Source of the DNA: Nitrospira_E sp052156535
GTDB lineage: Bacteria > Nitrospirota > Nitrospiria > Nitrospirales > UBA8639
DNA: 64,000 nucleotides
Reading direction: 5' to 3'
Assembly (NCBI RefSeq): GCF_052156535.1
Contig: NZ_JBQKUP010000041.1
Span: forward strand, 62,001-126,000
This document shows, one piece after another, positions 1 to 9,985 of this stretch. The notes under the pieces are model-generated. The model was not told the DNA's origin, did not search any database, and saw only the letters and a program-made list of their open reading frames with translations. Numbering within the stretch: position 1 is the first letter of the stretch; each line of letters begins with the position of its first letter. Made by a program: the position numbers and the translations under genes.

Positions 1-499
1 TGCGTTCCGGCAGACAGAATAACATGTCTTGGGTGACGGAAGGGGAGGCAAGATGTTTAATCGTTTGGCCAAATTGGTTGTTGATTTTAAGGGCCTCGAT
101 GGACGTTTTGCCGCAGATCCCGCAACTGGAAGTGGTATAAAAATTCCGGTCCATCGTGGCGGTCTTCACCGACACGTGAGAGTGCAGCTTCACTCGCACA
201 ATATTGTGAAAATTCTGCCCTTCGACGATTGGTCCACATGGGCGAATTTCTTTAATGTCGTCCCATCCGGCAATAATCCCTTCGGTAAACAGAAATCCTG
301 CGGCCAGTTCCATATCCTGTCCGGGAGTCCGCATGGTGATCGAAACACTTTTCCGATGAGGCTGCCCGTTGACCCAATACTCCAGTCGAATTTCAAGCGG
401 TTCTTCGATCGCTAACTGATCTGGTCTGGTGGGTACAACCGGGGGGGCGGAATCGGGGGAAAAGATCGTGCCCTGCGTCGAATAAAGTTTGGTTGCCAT
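1..499 (-). CDS. fdhD: Formate dehydrogenase accessory sulfurtransferase FdhD (N-terminal part, cut by window edge)
   Basis: FdhD transfers sulfur from a cysteine desulfurase to the molybdenum cofactor of formate dehydrogenase in the cytoplasm; without it the enzyme is inactive. The minus strand is open from the ATG at 499 to the window edge (166 residues). My hand translation gives the family landmarks in order: EEPLEIRL near residue 33, SITMRTPG, ELAAGFLFTEGII, the block RNFYTTSSCGICGK and then SIEAL. The CGIC pair near residue 140 matches the conserved CxxC loop that carries the sulfur. The C-terminal third lies outside the window. It is divergent from the oxidoreductase gene at 828, so it may be the first gene of its transcript. 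No formate dehydrogenase subunit is visible in this window. Confidence 0.93.
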   Translation of the reverse strand, partial: MATKLYSTQGTIFSPDSAPPVVPTRPDQLAIEEPLEIRLEYWVNGQPHRKSVSITMRTPGQDMELAAGFLFTEGIIAGWDDIKEIRPCGPIVEGQNFHNIVRVKLHSHVSVKTATMDRNFYTTSSCGICGKTSIEALKINNQFGQTIKHLASPSVTQDMLFCLPER

Positions 500-827
500 G
501 CTCCAAACCTCTTTATCGTTGAATGGCCAAGTGCCATTGGTCTCAGTGGAGTATACCTATTATAGCTCCCTTCCTTCTCCTATGCACGGCGGAATTCTTT
601 TTCGGTCGAAGAAGGTCTGACGTATCCCATTTTAGGCAAGGATTTATCATCGGCTTTGTGACCATGTGAGAAGCGAAGGTTTTCACCGTTCCATGAAAAG
701 CATCCTGTCCTTGATCGCCCCTCACCTCAGTTTAATGTTTAATGGCAAGATTGTGCTGGTGCCTTATACCTCTTATCATTGGATGTCATATTTTCCAATA
801 CGAGAGTGAATGCTCAACAGGGGAACA
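500..827. other. Intergenic region between two divergent genes
   Basis: About 330 bp separate the start of fdhD (minus) from the start of the SDR/DUF2867 gene (plus). Promoters for both must lie here, but I could not pick out convincing -35/-10 pairs. The short minus-strand frame at 543-725 has no family resemblance and no ribosome site, and I do not treat it as a gene. Confidence 0.5.
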
Positions 828-2260
828 ATGAAAATTCTTCTAACAGGAGCGACAGGGTATGTGGGTGGGAGACTTCTACGTCGGCTGGAGCAATATGGAC
901 AGCACGTACGGTGCCTTGCGCGACGTCCCGAGTTTTTGAAAGAGGGGGTCGGTCCCGGCACGGAAGTCATTGCCGGTGATGTGCTTGACCCGGCCAGCTT
1001 GGCGACCGCTATGAGTGAAGTGGAAGCGGCCTATTACCTCGTGCATTCCATGGGAGCGTCCGGAGGTTTCGAGGAAACTGACCGAATCGCCGCGCGGAAT
1101 TTCGGCGAAGCCGCTTGGTCCGCCGGCCTGAAGCGCCTGATTTATCTTGGGGGGCTTGGGGACGACAGTGAATCGTTGTCTCCTCATCTGCGGAGCCGGC
1201 ATGAAGTAGGGGAAATCCTTCGTCAATCCGGTGTGCCTGTGGTCGAATTGCGTGCGTCGATCGTAATCGGCTCGGGCAGTTTGTCATTTGAAATGATTCG
1301 CGCCCTGGTTGAGCGGTTGCCGGTGATGTTGACGCCTCGCTGGGTTCATGTTCCCGCCCAACCCATCGCGATCGATGATGTGCTGGCCTATCTGATCGCC
1401 TCTCTTGATGTACCGCTACTGGAAAGCCTGATTGTAGAAATCGGTGGGGACGATATTGTGTCGTATGGGGATTTGATGCGGGAGTATGCTCGCCAGCGTG
1501 GATTGCGGCGCATCATGATTCCGGTGCCTGTTCTCACACCGCGATTGTCGAGCCTATGGCTTGGCCTTGTGACGCCGTTGTATGCGCGTGTCGGGCGTAA
1601 GCTCATCCAAAGCATCAAATATCCTACCGTGGTTCGCGACCATTCTGCGAGAGGTTTGTTTGCGATCGAACCCATCAGTGTGCGTGAAGCTATCGCGCAC
1701 GCGTTACGCAATGAAGAACGGGAACTGGCGGAATCGCGTTGGTCGGATTCGCTTTCTGCGTCCGGGGACGTGCGGCACTATGGGGGGGTGCGATTCGGCA
1801 ATCGCTGCATGATGTGCGCACGGTGCAGGTGCCTGTCTCCACCCCTGACGCGTTTCGCCCGATTCAACGGATCGGCGGGCGGACCGGCTGGTACTTTGCC
1901 GATTGGCTGTGGACACTCCGTGGCTGGTTGGATCTATTGGTAGGAGGGGTAGGCCTTCGTCGTGGGCGGCGTAACCCGGAAGAGTTGCGCGTAGGCGATG
2001 TGGTGGATTGGTGGCGGGTGGAAGCCAATGAGCCGGGCGTGCGTCTCCGGCTCTGCGCCGAAATGAAGTTGCCGGGACGTGCCTGGCTCGAATTTCTCGT
2101 GGAACCTCATGGCGCCGGCTCAAAAATTACCCAAACAGCCAGCTTCGATCCCATTGGATTGAGCGGGTTGTTGTATTGGTATGGGATTTGGCCGGTGCAT
2201 GAACTGGTCTTTCGCGGAATGATAAGAGGTATCGCCCGCGCGGCGCAAGGATCGAAATGA
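828..2260 (+). pseudogene. NAD(P)-binding SDR / DUF2867 oxidoreductase, split by a frameshift
   Basis: The first part (from ATG 828, preceded by AGGGGA) is an atypical short-chain dehydrogenase. It has the nucleotide-binding start LLTGATGYVGGRLL, then CLARRPEFL, AYYLVHSMG and RASIVIGSGSLSFEMIRAL. The second part, read in another frame (to the stop at 2260), is a DUF2867 domain with GGRTGWYFADWLW, LDLLVGGVGLRRGR and QTASFDPIGLSGLLYWYG. Family members carry both domains in one chain of roughly 480 residues, so one base is missing here. The break lies between 1782 and 1806; the run of seven G at 1782-1788 is the likeliest place. As written, the upstream frame runs on to a stop at 1943 with unrelated sequence. 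It could be a sequencing error, a real pseudogene or a programmed shift. Substrate unknown. Confidence 0.8.
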
Positions 2261-2428
2261 CGTTTTCGTAAAAGGTATTGCATCCTTCACCCTGCAAGCC
2301 TGTTGGAGTTTTCCTTCTCTTCCGGCCGGTAAAGGCATATCGGCGAAGCATCATTCCGCTTTTGGCAGACATGTGATGATGACCCTGTTGGATATTTCAG
2401 AATCCAGTCAATCGGATGGGGTGAATCT

Positions 2429-3699
2429 TTATGGAGCGGAGTTCGGACAGCAATGGGTTGTGGTGCAGGCTGCGCGAACGAGAGCCTTGACGTGGTTTCT
2501 TTTCACCATTTCTTCATTGTTCATATAATTTCTAATGGACGTGGCGACAATCGAATTGCCGAGGCGGGAGAAGTGTCCCCACTTTCCAACCGTGAGTCGA
2601 TCCGTGGGCAGCGCAGAGTCAAAGGCAACCAATGCATCTAATATGTCTAGAACACGAAATCCTTTAATGTGTAATTGCTCCAACAGTGGTTCATACCGTT
2701 TCGCCTGGTGGCTGCGGTGCCTTCTGAAATCGCCCAGGTCAGGAAAGATGACAATGACAGGTAAGGATTCACGGATTCACGCCGGAGTGCGGCACAATAG
2801 AACTTCTCAAGCAGTCTTGTGGTGAGGCGAAAGCCTTCTGAATGGACGGCATAAGACCCTTCAGGTGTCACCACCGGATTGAGCCTTTCCTTCACACTCC
2901 GGGTGGCAATCTTCAGGAGACGCATGGAAGGCAGCAGATCCATTGGTCCCGCCAGATATTTTATCTGATAAAAATAATCATGGGTCCCGATTTCTCGGAG
3001 CACGGCCTCATCGTTTCTGACGAGACGCCAATAATCGCTGGTGGTTGTTAAGGGATTATTGAGGCGTACAAGGCTATCGTTCTGAAGAAGAAATCGTGGT
3101 TTGGTATAGAAATTCGTTGCATAGGACGAATGGTAGAACGGACGAAACACATTTAAATTGCGATAGATGTTTTCAGACATAAATCCAATGAGGACGATAT
3201 CAGAATTAAACGGGATTCCGTCCTGCATATACCGCATATACGCCTGATCCAACCCATACGCGCCGACGCCGAAATTCAGGACCTCAATGGGAGGATCCTG
3301 CTCTTCTAATTGATGCTCCCATGTATCCTCGTTCGCGACTTCCTCTCCGAAGGTGAATGAGTCGCCGAATGCCGAGACTCTTACGACTTCCGGATGAATA
3401 TTATGGGCGAAATCGTGATCTGCTCTGATGCCTTGAGAGTTAATTCTGACATCCTTCGAGTGAGAATGCGGTTTGGGTGCCCAGCCCAAAACGGGGTGGT
3501 GGCCGTTTAGAGGGATGCTGTCTTCAATGCGGCGTTGAATAAGTTGCTTTTGTTCCTGGGAAAGCCGGGAAGCTAGGGGTTGATAGCTCACTCCCTTGCC
3601 TTGGAGGAGCAACAAGCCGAGGTACGAAATGCCTTCAATGCTGCCATACACCAAACACGCTAAAAGGATGTATAGCAATACAGACTTTTGTTTGATCAT
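2429..3699 (-). pseudogene. SGNH/GDSL-type hydrolase, disrupted by an 8-bp tandem duplication
   Basis: Starts at ATG 3699 with an N-terminal membrane segment (residues about 6-32), then the catalytic serine block AFGDSFTFGEE (Ser114), NFGVGAYGLDQ and IGFMSEN. This order fits a membrane-anchored SGNH hydrolase or O-acyl transferase-like esterase acting outside the cytoplasm. The uninterrupted frame ends early at 2647 with unrelated residues. The true C-terminus, including VIVIFPDLGDF, GFRVLDILDAL and GKWGHFSRLGN with the candidate catalytic His, is in another frame down to 2429. The cause is visible: GGATTCAC occurs twice in a row at 2765-2780, and removing one copy restores one frame of about 420 residues. 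As written, the product lacks the His. It may be a pseudogene or a slip-prone on/off gene. Confidence 0.82.
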
Positions 3700-3814
3700 T
3701 GGATCATTGATGTATCCGGACTTCCAACTACATTATTATAAAGGGTATTTCTCAAAAGACCATGAGAAAAAGTCCACCTCCCATATCCTCGGCGAGTATA
3801 ACGCCTGGGCATGA

Positions 3815-4243
3815 CTAAACCTGAAGAGCAAGTCGGAACCTGGGTGATTGAATGCTTTCCAGGCTTTTTTTGGCGAGATAAAGCACGTTTGAAAATGTAA
3901 TTAGATTGTCGACTTCGAGATGGTTCCGTTTAATCGCGAAGGAGTCGGTCTTCGAACCAGTTTCCAAGCCTGACGGCTGATGGTTTCGCCTCCCTGATAA
4001 AAAATGGCTCACCCGGCTCAGAAGCCCGAGGATCTCCATTTGCTGCAAACTTGTCAGCTCTGCTTTGGGCATTCCAATCTGGAGATGGACCTTTGCACTG
4101 TACCTAAGAGGAACACCGTCGTCCCGGTGTATGTTTGTCCTTAATGGAAACGAGTAAGTACAATGAGGATTGGCTTCCAAATATGATGTTAGTGTCAACA
4201 TTAGGAGAGCGTAACGGATCTTATGCCCCTGCAATCGTTTCAT
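3815..4243 (-). CDS. Hypothetical protein, 142 residues
   Basis: I do not recognise it. From ATG 4243 it begins with a basic stretch and a short hydrophobic run (RYALLMLTLTSYL), possibly a weak export signal. The middle (SAKVHLQIGMPKAELTSLQQ, MEILGLLSRVSHFL) has the composition of a folded, amphipathic protein. Its first about 20 bp overlap the divergent lhr start at 4223. A longer frame exists upstream but lies inside lhr and is not protein-like. Coding status is uncertain. Confidence 0.35.
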   Translation of the reverse strand: MKRLQGHKIRYALLMLTLTSYLEANPHCTYSFPLRTNIHRDDGVPLRYSAKVHLQIGMPKAELTSLQQMEILGLLSRVSHFLSGRRNHQPSGLETGSKTDSFAIKRNHLEVDNLITFSNVLYLAKKSLESIQSPRFRLALQV

Positions 4244-7200
4244 CCGGTCGTGCAGGAATGGTTCAGGACCCGGTTGGGTGAACCGACCGATGTGCAACGG
4301 GCCAGTTGGCCCGCCATTCATTCCGGACAGCATGCGTTGATTTCCGCACCCACCGGCTCCGGGAAAACGCTGGCGGCCTTTCTCACATGCATCGACCATT
4401 TACTGCGGCAGGCGATTGGCGGAGAATTAGAGGATGGCATCCAGGTCGTCTATGTGTCCCCCCTGCGGGCACTGAGTCATGACATTCAAAAAAATTTAGA
4501 ACTGCCATTGGCTGAGATTAGCGAGTTGGCTCTGTCGGCCGGTTTTTTGACCCCGAGGATTCGGGTAGAAGTTCGAACCGGAGATACGCCTCCCGCGCAA
4601 CGCCAGCAACAGCTTAAGCACCCGCCTCACATTTTGGTGACCACGCCGGAGTCGTTGTTTCTTCTGGTGACGGCCAAACGGAGCCGCGAACTCTTGACCG
4701 GCGTGCATACGGTGATTGTTGATGAAATCCATGCCCTCGCCCCCAATAAACGTGGCGCGCATCTGACGTTGTCTCTTGAGCGGTTGGATGCCGTGACCTC
4801 CCGGCGGTTGGTGCGCATCGGTCTGTCTGCTACTCAGCGACCATTGGAGACCGTGGCACAATTTCTATTGGGTGAATCCGCGCATCGCGCGAAGGCTCAG
4901 CAACCTTCTCTCTTTGACTCCTCCCATTGCCACATTGTGGATATCGGCCATCGTCGGACGTTGGATCTGCAAGTGGCAGTCCCGAAGGATGAATTGGGTG
5001 CGATTGCTACGAATGCCATTTGGTCGGAGATCTATGATCGGATTGCCGACATTGCCGGGCCGCATCGTTCGACCCTGGTGTTTGTGAATACGCGCCGGAT
5101 GGCAGAACGGGTGGCGCATCATCTGGAAGAACGTTTAGGCGAGAACCAGGTGGCGTCCCATCATGGCAGTTTGTCACGCAAGCTCCGATTGGATGCGGAA
5201 GAGCGATTAAAGACGGGTCGGATTAAGGTGATGGTGGCGACGGCGTCCTTAGAGTTGGGGATCGATATCGGTTGTATTGATGTGGTGTGTCAGATCGGAT
5301 CGCCTCGCGCGATTGCCACCTGTCTTCAGCGGGTGGGGCGGGCAGGGCATCAGGTGGGGGCGGTTCCCCAGGGCCGACTGTTTTGTACGACCCGTGATGA
5401 ATTAGTCGAATGTGCGGCGGTGGTCCGGGCGATCCGGCAGGGGCAATTGGAAACCATTGAGATTCCATTCGCCCCCCTGGATATTTTGATTCAACAGATT
5501 ATCGCGGAAGTCGCATCGCAGGAATGGGATGCACGTGACCTCTTTGCATTGTGCCGGTCGGCCTATCCCTATCGGGAGTTAACGTGGGAAAGCTTTGAGT
5601 CCTTGTTGCAGTTGGTGGCCGAAGGATTTGTGCCGGGGCGCAGACGGCTGTATGCGTTAATGAGCTATGATCGTCATGAAGGCCGGCTCCGGCCGAAACG
5701 TGGAGGCCGGTTGGCGGCGTTGACCTCCGGGGGAGCGATTCCTGAAACGGCGACCTATCAGGTCGTGGCGGAACCGGATGGAACCGTGGTTGGGACGGTA
5801 GACGAAGACTTCGCGATTGAGAGTCTGGCGGGAGATATTATGCTGCTGGGTACGACCTCCTGGCGTATTCGTGGAATTGAAACGGGAAAAGTCCGTGTGG
5901 AAGATGCCCATGGTGCTCCGCCCAACATTCCTTTCTGGCGAGGGGAAGCCCCGTCCCGATCGCTGGAGTTATCTCAGGCCGTGGCCGACGTGCGAGAGCA
6001 GATCTTTCATTTGCTTGAACAGGGTGCCGCTCCCGGAGATGAGTCCGCGCGGCTTTGGTTGTATGAAGCATGCGGAGTTGATGCGGCGGGTGCCGATCAA
6101 TTGCTGGCCTATATAGCCGGAGGGACACAGATTCTCGGAGGAGTCCCGACGCAGACCTGTGTGATTGCGGAACGGTTCTTTGATGAAGCCGGAGGGATGC
6201 AACTGGTGCTGCATGCGCCGTTTGGTGGCAGACTCAATCGCGCATGGGGGCTGGCATTACGCAAACGATTTTGTGTGAATTTTGATTTTGAATTGCAGGC
6301 GGCGGCTACCGATGACGGCTTGGTGCTGTCGCTTGGTGAGCAGCATAGTTTTCCTCTGGAGGCCATTTTTGGATTTGTGCATCCCAACACGGTGCGGGAA
6401 GTGCTCATCCAAGCCACGCTGGCCACTCCGCTTTTTCTCACACGCTGGCGATGGAATGTGACCCGTGCGTTGGCTCTGTTGCGATTTCAACACGGCAAAC
6501 GTGTGCCGGTGCATCTTCAGCGTATGCGGGCGGAAGATTTATTGGCGGCCGCGTTTCCGATGGCGGCCGCCTGTGGCGATAACCATGTTGGGGATATTCC
6601 GGTGCCGGATCATCAGTTGGTCCAGGAAACGCTGCATGATTGTTTGACGGAGGCCATGGATCTGGCGGGCCTGCGCCAGGTGCTCGAGCGAATCGAGAAT
6701 CAGGAGATTCGGGTGCGGGTGGTGGAATCACCTGTACCTTCGTTGTTTGCCCATGAGATTTTGAATGCCAATCCCTATGCATTCCTGGATGATGCGCCCT
6801 TGGAAGAACGACGTGCGCGTGCCGTGAATCTTCGGCGGACCTCGCCCTCTGCCTTTGACGGGAATGTCGGGACATTGGATGCGGCAGCGATTGATGCGGT
6901 GGTTGAAGAAGCCTGGCCGTTGGTTCGTGATGCCGATGAACTGTTCGACGTGCTTCAGGTTCTGGGATGGTTGCCATTCGCCATGGGTGAGTCGTGGCAT
7001 GAGATGGGTGATGCGTTACTGTCGTGTGGCCGTCTCCTGGTGTTGCGGGTGCCGGTTGAGGGACTTCCGAAAACGAAAGCCGTTGAGGGTTGGACTACCA
7101 AAGAACATCTGACGCGTCTTCAGGCCCTGTTTCCGGAGGCAACGGTGGTGGCGGGTCTACAGGATTCACGTGCCTTATCTGTCAGAGAGGAATCGGCCAC

Positions 7201-8656
7201 GTCGGCATCTGCTGCACGTGATATCGTGCAAGGCTGGATGCCGCACGTCGGCCCAGTGACTGCTGATGATTTGTCCAGGAGATTACATGTGCCTGCATTA
7301 CTCGTGCAGCAGGCTCTGCTGCAATTGGAAGGAGAAGGTCAAATCCTTCGAGGTCATTTTCGTCCTTCCTCCCGGATTGATTCTTTGACCGGCTCCTCGA
7401 CGAGAGAAGATCAGAGGATTGGTAATCAGGCAGTCGAAGAAGAATGGTGTGACCGCAGCCTTCTGGCTCGTATTCATCGGCGTACGGTCACGTCTTTGCG
7501 CCGGGAAATCGAGCCGGTTGCCGCATCGGATTTAATGCGGTTTCTCTTTCGATGGCAGCATCGGGCGCCTGGAACACAATTGCACGGAGAAGCCGGGCTA
7601 CGTGAAGTCATTCACCAGTTGGCAGGATTTGAAGCCCCGGCTTCGGCCTGGGAACCTTCGCTCTTCACAACCCGCCTGGTTCACTACAAACCTGAATGGC
7701 TGGATCATTTGTGTCTGCGCGGGGAAGTGGCCTGGGGACGCCTGACTCCACCGGAAAGCAAGGGCACCCTCTTACCTGTTGTAGAGACAGGACAGGGAAC
7801 AGGCGCCTTTGCCTTTAATGCTGGTGCCGCCGTTCCAGTATTCCGGCCGCTGACACCGACCAGGCTGGCTCCCATAAGTTTTTTGCGACGGCAGGATGTG
7901 AGTTGGATATTGGGTGTGGCCAAACCTGGAACATCAGCAGAGGCGCTTGGAGGGGGGTTGCATCTGAGTGGTGTGGCACAAGCCGTTTGGGATTGTCTGG
8001 ATCGTCGTGGCGCATGTTTTTTTGCGGATCTGACCGGTCGAACGGGCCACCTGGCCGCGGAAGTGGAGCAGGCCTTGTGGGAACTGGTGGCAACAGGGTT
8101 GGTAACCGCTGACGGGTTTGATCCCATGCGGGCGCTTCTCGATCCTCGACGCCGTCGGGCCGAGGGTAAGGATCGCGCGCGACGGCCGGGGCACAGCGTC
8201 GGGCGTTGGGATCTGTTCCAGGGCGATCCTGGGGCACATGATGAGGACCCGCAGGTTCGTCCTCATCCACATGAGCAGTGGGCCAGACAATTGGCGCATC
8301 GTTATGGCGTGGTCTTTCGTGATCTGCTCAAACGGGAATCATTGCCGGTGACCTGGCGGGAACTGTTGGTCCAATACCGAAAGCTGGAATGGCGGGGTGA
8401 GATGCGGGGTGGCCGGTTTGTGAATGGTTTTACGGGAGAACAGTTCGCATTGCCGGAGGCGGTGGAATTGTTGCGGGCGGTACGCCGTGATATTCACGCC
8501 GGGGCGCAAGAGATTCGTTTATCGGCCGCCGATCCGTTAAATCTGGTCGGCATCATTTTGCCGGGCGAACGAATCTCCGCCCACACATCCAAACCGATTG
8601 TTTTCCGCAACGGTGTGCCGTCTGCCGATATAGCCTCCGTAGTCAGTCTGGCTTGA
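4223..8656 (+). CDS. lhr: Lhr-type superfamily 2 DNA helicase, full-length bacterial form
   Basis: A 1477-residue ATP-dependent 3'-5' helicase of the Lhr family, close in length to E. coli Lhr (about 1540). Helicase motifs: Walker A SAPTGSGKT (residues 41-49), VSPLRAL, motif II DEIH (167-170), motif III SAT (202-204), and motif VI QRVGRAGH (369-376). A winged-helix and Lhr-core region follows. The long C-terminal half (about 900-1477) corresponds to the extra domain found only in bacterial full-length Lhr; in E. coli that domain has been reported to have DNA glycosylase activity (established knowledge, not visible here). A repair role in the cytoplasm is likely. Its TGA overlaps the possible TTG start of the VanZ-like gene, so translation may be coupled. 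Confidence 0.95.
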   Translation: MPLQSFHPVVQEWFRTRLGEPTDVQRASWPAIHSGQHALISAPTGSGKTLAAFLTCIDHLLRQAIGGELEDGIQVVYVSPLRALSHDIQKNLELPLAEISELALSAGFLTPRIRVEVRTGDTPPAQRQQQLKHPPHILVTTPESLFLLVTAKRSRELLTGVHTVIVDEIHALAPNKRGAHLTLSLERLDAVTSRRLVRIGLSATQRPLETVAQFLLGESAHRAKAQQPSLFDSSHCHIVDIGHRRTLDLQVAVPKDELGAIATNAIWSEIYDRIADIAGPHRSTLVFVNTRRMAERVAHHLEERLGENQVASHHGSLSRKLRLDAEERLKTGRIKVMVATASLELGIDIGCIDVVCQIGSPRAIATCLQRVGRAGHQVGAVPQGRLFCTTRDELVECAAVVRAIRQGQLETIEIPFAPLDILIQQIIAEVASQEWDARDLFALCRSAYPYRELTWESFESLLQLVAEGFVPGRRRLYALMSYDRHEGRLRPKRGGRLAALTSGGAIPETATYQVVAEPDGTVVGTVDEDFAIESLAGDIMLLGTTSWRIRGIETGKVRVEDAHGAPPNIPFWRGEAPSRSLELSQAVADVREQIFHLLEQGAAPGDESARLWLYEACGVDAAGADQLLAYIAGGTQILGGVPTQTCVIAERFFDEAGGMQLVLHAPFGGRLNRAWGLALRKRFCVNFDFELQAAATDDGLVLSLGEQHSFPLEAIFGFVHPNTVREVLIQATLATPLFLTRWRWNVTRALALLRFQHGKRVPVHLQRMRAEDLLAAAFPMAAACGDNHVGDIPVPDHQLVQETLHDCLTEAMDLAGLRQVLERIENQEIRVRVVESPVPSLFAHEILNANPYAFLDDAPLEERRARAVNLRRTSPSAFDGNVGTLDAAAIDAVVEEAWPLVRDADELFDVLQVLGWLPFAMGESWHEMGDALLSCGRLLVLRVPVEGLPKTKAVEGWTTKEHLTRLQALFPEATVVAGLQDSRALSVREESATSASAARDIVQGWMPHVGPVTADDLSRRLHVPALLVQQALLQLEGEGQILRGHFRPSSRIDSLTGSSTREDQRIGNQAVEEEWCDRSLLARIHRRTVTSLRREIEPVAASDLMRFLFRWQHRAPGTQLHGEAGLREVIHQLAGFEAPASAWEPSLFTTRLVHYKPEWLDHLCLRGEVAWGRLTPPESKGTLLPVVETGQGTGAFAFNAGAAVPVFRPLTPTRLAPISFLRRQDVSWILGVAKPGTSAEALGGGLHLSGVAQAVWDCLDRRGACFFADLTGRTGHLAAEVEQALWELVATGLVTADGFDPMRALLDPRRRRAEGKDRARRPGHSVGRWDLFQGDPGAHDEDPQVRPHPHEQWARQLAHRYGVVFRDLLKRESLPVTWRELLVQYRKLEWRGEMRGGRFVNGFTGEQFALPEAVELLRAVRRDIHAGAQEIRLSAADPLNLVGIILPGERISAHTSKPIVFRNGVPSADIASVVSLA

Positions 8657-9669
8657 TCGAGCCCGTTGTGACAGACCAGAAATTCAATCAGGGATCCATG
8701 GTATCCCGGTTCCTGGTCCCGGGTCTGGTGTTGGTCCTCTTGGGACTGCTGGCTCTCCCTTGGATTCCCGTACCCTCCGATACTCGTCTTTGGAAAGCCC
8801 TCAATGACTTTGGCCATGTTCCACTGTATGGCGGTGTGGCTATCATCTTATTGTTCCTTGCACGGCAATTTGGTGAACCACGGGGGTGGTCCCTGGTCGC
8901 CCAGTATACCATAGCTGTTATAGGAGTGGTGCTGCTGGGTGTGGTGAGCGAAGGCATCCAAGTATGGATGCCGAGTCGGCATTCAGAATTGGCGGATTTT
9001 CTTCGTGATGTGGTGGGGGCCGTGTGTGCGCTGGGTATTTTTCTCACGCTCGATCGCCATCTTGTTGGAAAATGGGTCGTGTGGCAGCAGGCTCCACGAA
9101 AACACCTGGTCTACGCCGGAGTCGGGTTGCTTATCGTGATCGTCTTGATTCCGGTTCTCACGTGGTCTTATGCGTATTGGGACCGAACCGCGCGATTCCC
9201 ATCGCTCTGTCAATTTTCTTCCGTGTGGGAAATGATGTTCGTTCAGGCGACGGATAGTGAACTCCGGATTGTTCCTCCGCCGGTAGGCTGGGACAAATCC
9301 CGGAACGATACAGTGGGCCATGTCATGTTTTACCCGGAGAAATATCCTGGCATTCGAATTGACGAACCCTATCCGGATTGGCGAGGGTTTTCGCATTTCC
9401 GCGTTGAGGTGTATTCCGAATTGCCCGTCGCCCAATCGCTGACCATTCGAATTGAGGACGCTCATCGTAATCACGGATATGCGGATCGGTTTAATCGGGT
9501 TATCACGATTACGCCAGGCCTCAACCATATTCATATTCTCTTGGATGACATTCGCCACGCCCCGCTTGGACGGGAATTGGATCTCAGCGCAATCAGCAAT
9601 GTGATGCTCTTTGCCATACGCCCACCGGAAGAATTTTCCCTGTACGTTGATGATATTCGACTCGAATAG
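8653..9669 (+). CDS. VanZ-like membrane protein with C-terminal sugar-binding-like domain
   Basis: The N-terminal half holds four hydrophobic segments typical of the VanZ-like family, with the pattern NDFGHVPLYGGVAIILLFLA and a second pair around VVSEGIQVWMPSRHSELADF. After a further membrane segment (about 155-178) comes a roughly 160-residue extracytoplasmic domain ending LYVDDIRLE. Its beta-rich pattern resembles galactose-binding/CBM-like jelly rolls. Two starts are possible: TTG 8653, overlapping the lhr stop, or ATG 8698, which has GGGA just upstream and removes 15 polar residues; I slightly favour 8698. Function is unknown; VanZ itself gives low-level teicoplanin resistance. The attached domain suggests an envelope or polysaccharide role (inference). 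Confidence 0.8.
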   Translation: MIEPVVTDQKFNQGSMVSRFLVPGLVLVLLGLLALPWIPVPSDTRLWKALNDFGHVPLYGGVAIILLFLARQFGEPRGWSLVAQYTIAVIGVVLLGVVSEGIQVWMPSRHSELADFLRDVVGAVCALGIFLTLDRHLVGKWVVWQQAPRKHLVYAGVGLLIVIVLIPVLTWSYAYWDRTARFPSLCQFSSVWEMMFVQATDSELRIVPPPVGWDKSRNDTVGHVMFYPEKYPGIRIDEPYPDWRGFSHFRVEVYSELPVAQSLTIRIEDAHRNHGYADRFNRVITITPGLNHIHILLDDIRHAPLGRELDLSAISNVMLFAIRPPEEFSLYVDDIRLE

Positions 9670-9985
9670 AGTCGCCAGTGCGAATGGGGACGGAGCTATT
9701 CGGCGCTATGGAGAGCACTCAATCATTGGCAGGATCATGTGTCGCATTTGCGGTGGCCTCGACCATTACCATCCTGGGTGGTCGTTGACTAGAGTTAAGT
9801 GAAGGTTGGTTTTGTCATCGGAGCCTGCTAGACAAATGGATACATGTGAGTACAATAGATTCAGGTCCAACTGTTTCATGGCCTGACAAGGTCGTTAATC
9901 TGACAGGAACGGAATGGGGTGCAAAAACAGTTCTGTCCGGCGGGCGATTCCCACCTGGAATCTCAACAAAAAAGGTAAATTCTCA
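9670..9985. other. Intergenic region
   Basis: About 315 bp without a supported gene. A short inverted repeat CGACCA...TGGTCG (9760-9784, loop 13 nt) could be a weak hairpin, but no T-run follows. Nothing else stands out. Confidence 0.4.

Noticed and set aside
531..540. TGGCAC on the minus strand upstream of fdhD as a possible sigma-54 -24 element
   Set aside because: The matching GC of a -12 element is not at the required distance.
543..725. Minus-strand frame of 60 residues upstream of fdhD
   Set aside because: No start signal and no family resemblance; lies in the divergent promoter region.
6438..6977. Minus-strand frame of 179 residues inside lhr
   Set aside because: Proline/arginine/histidine-rich shadow of the strongly supported lhr frame; no family features.
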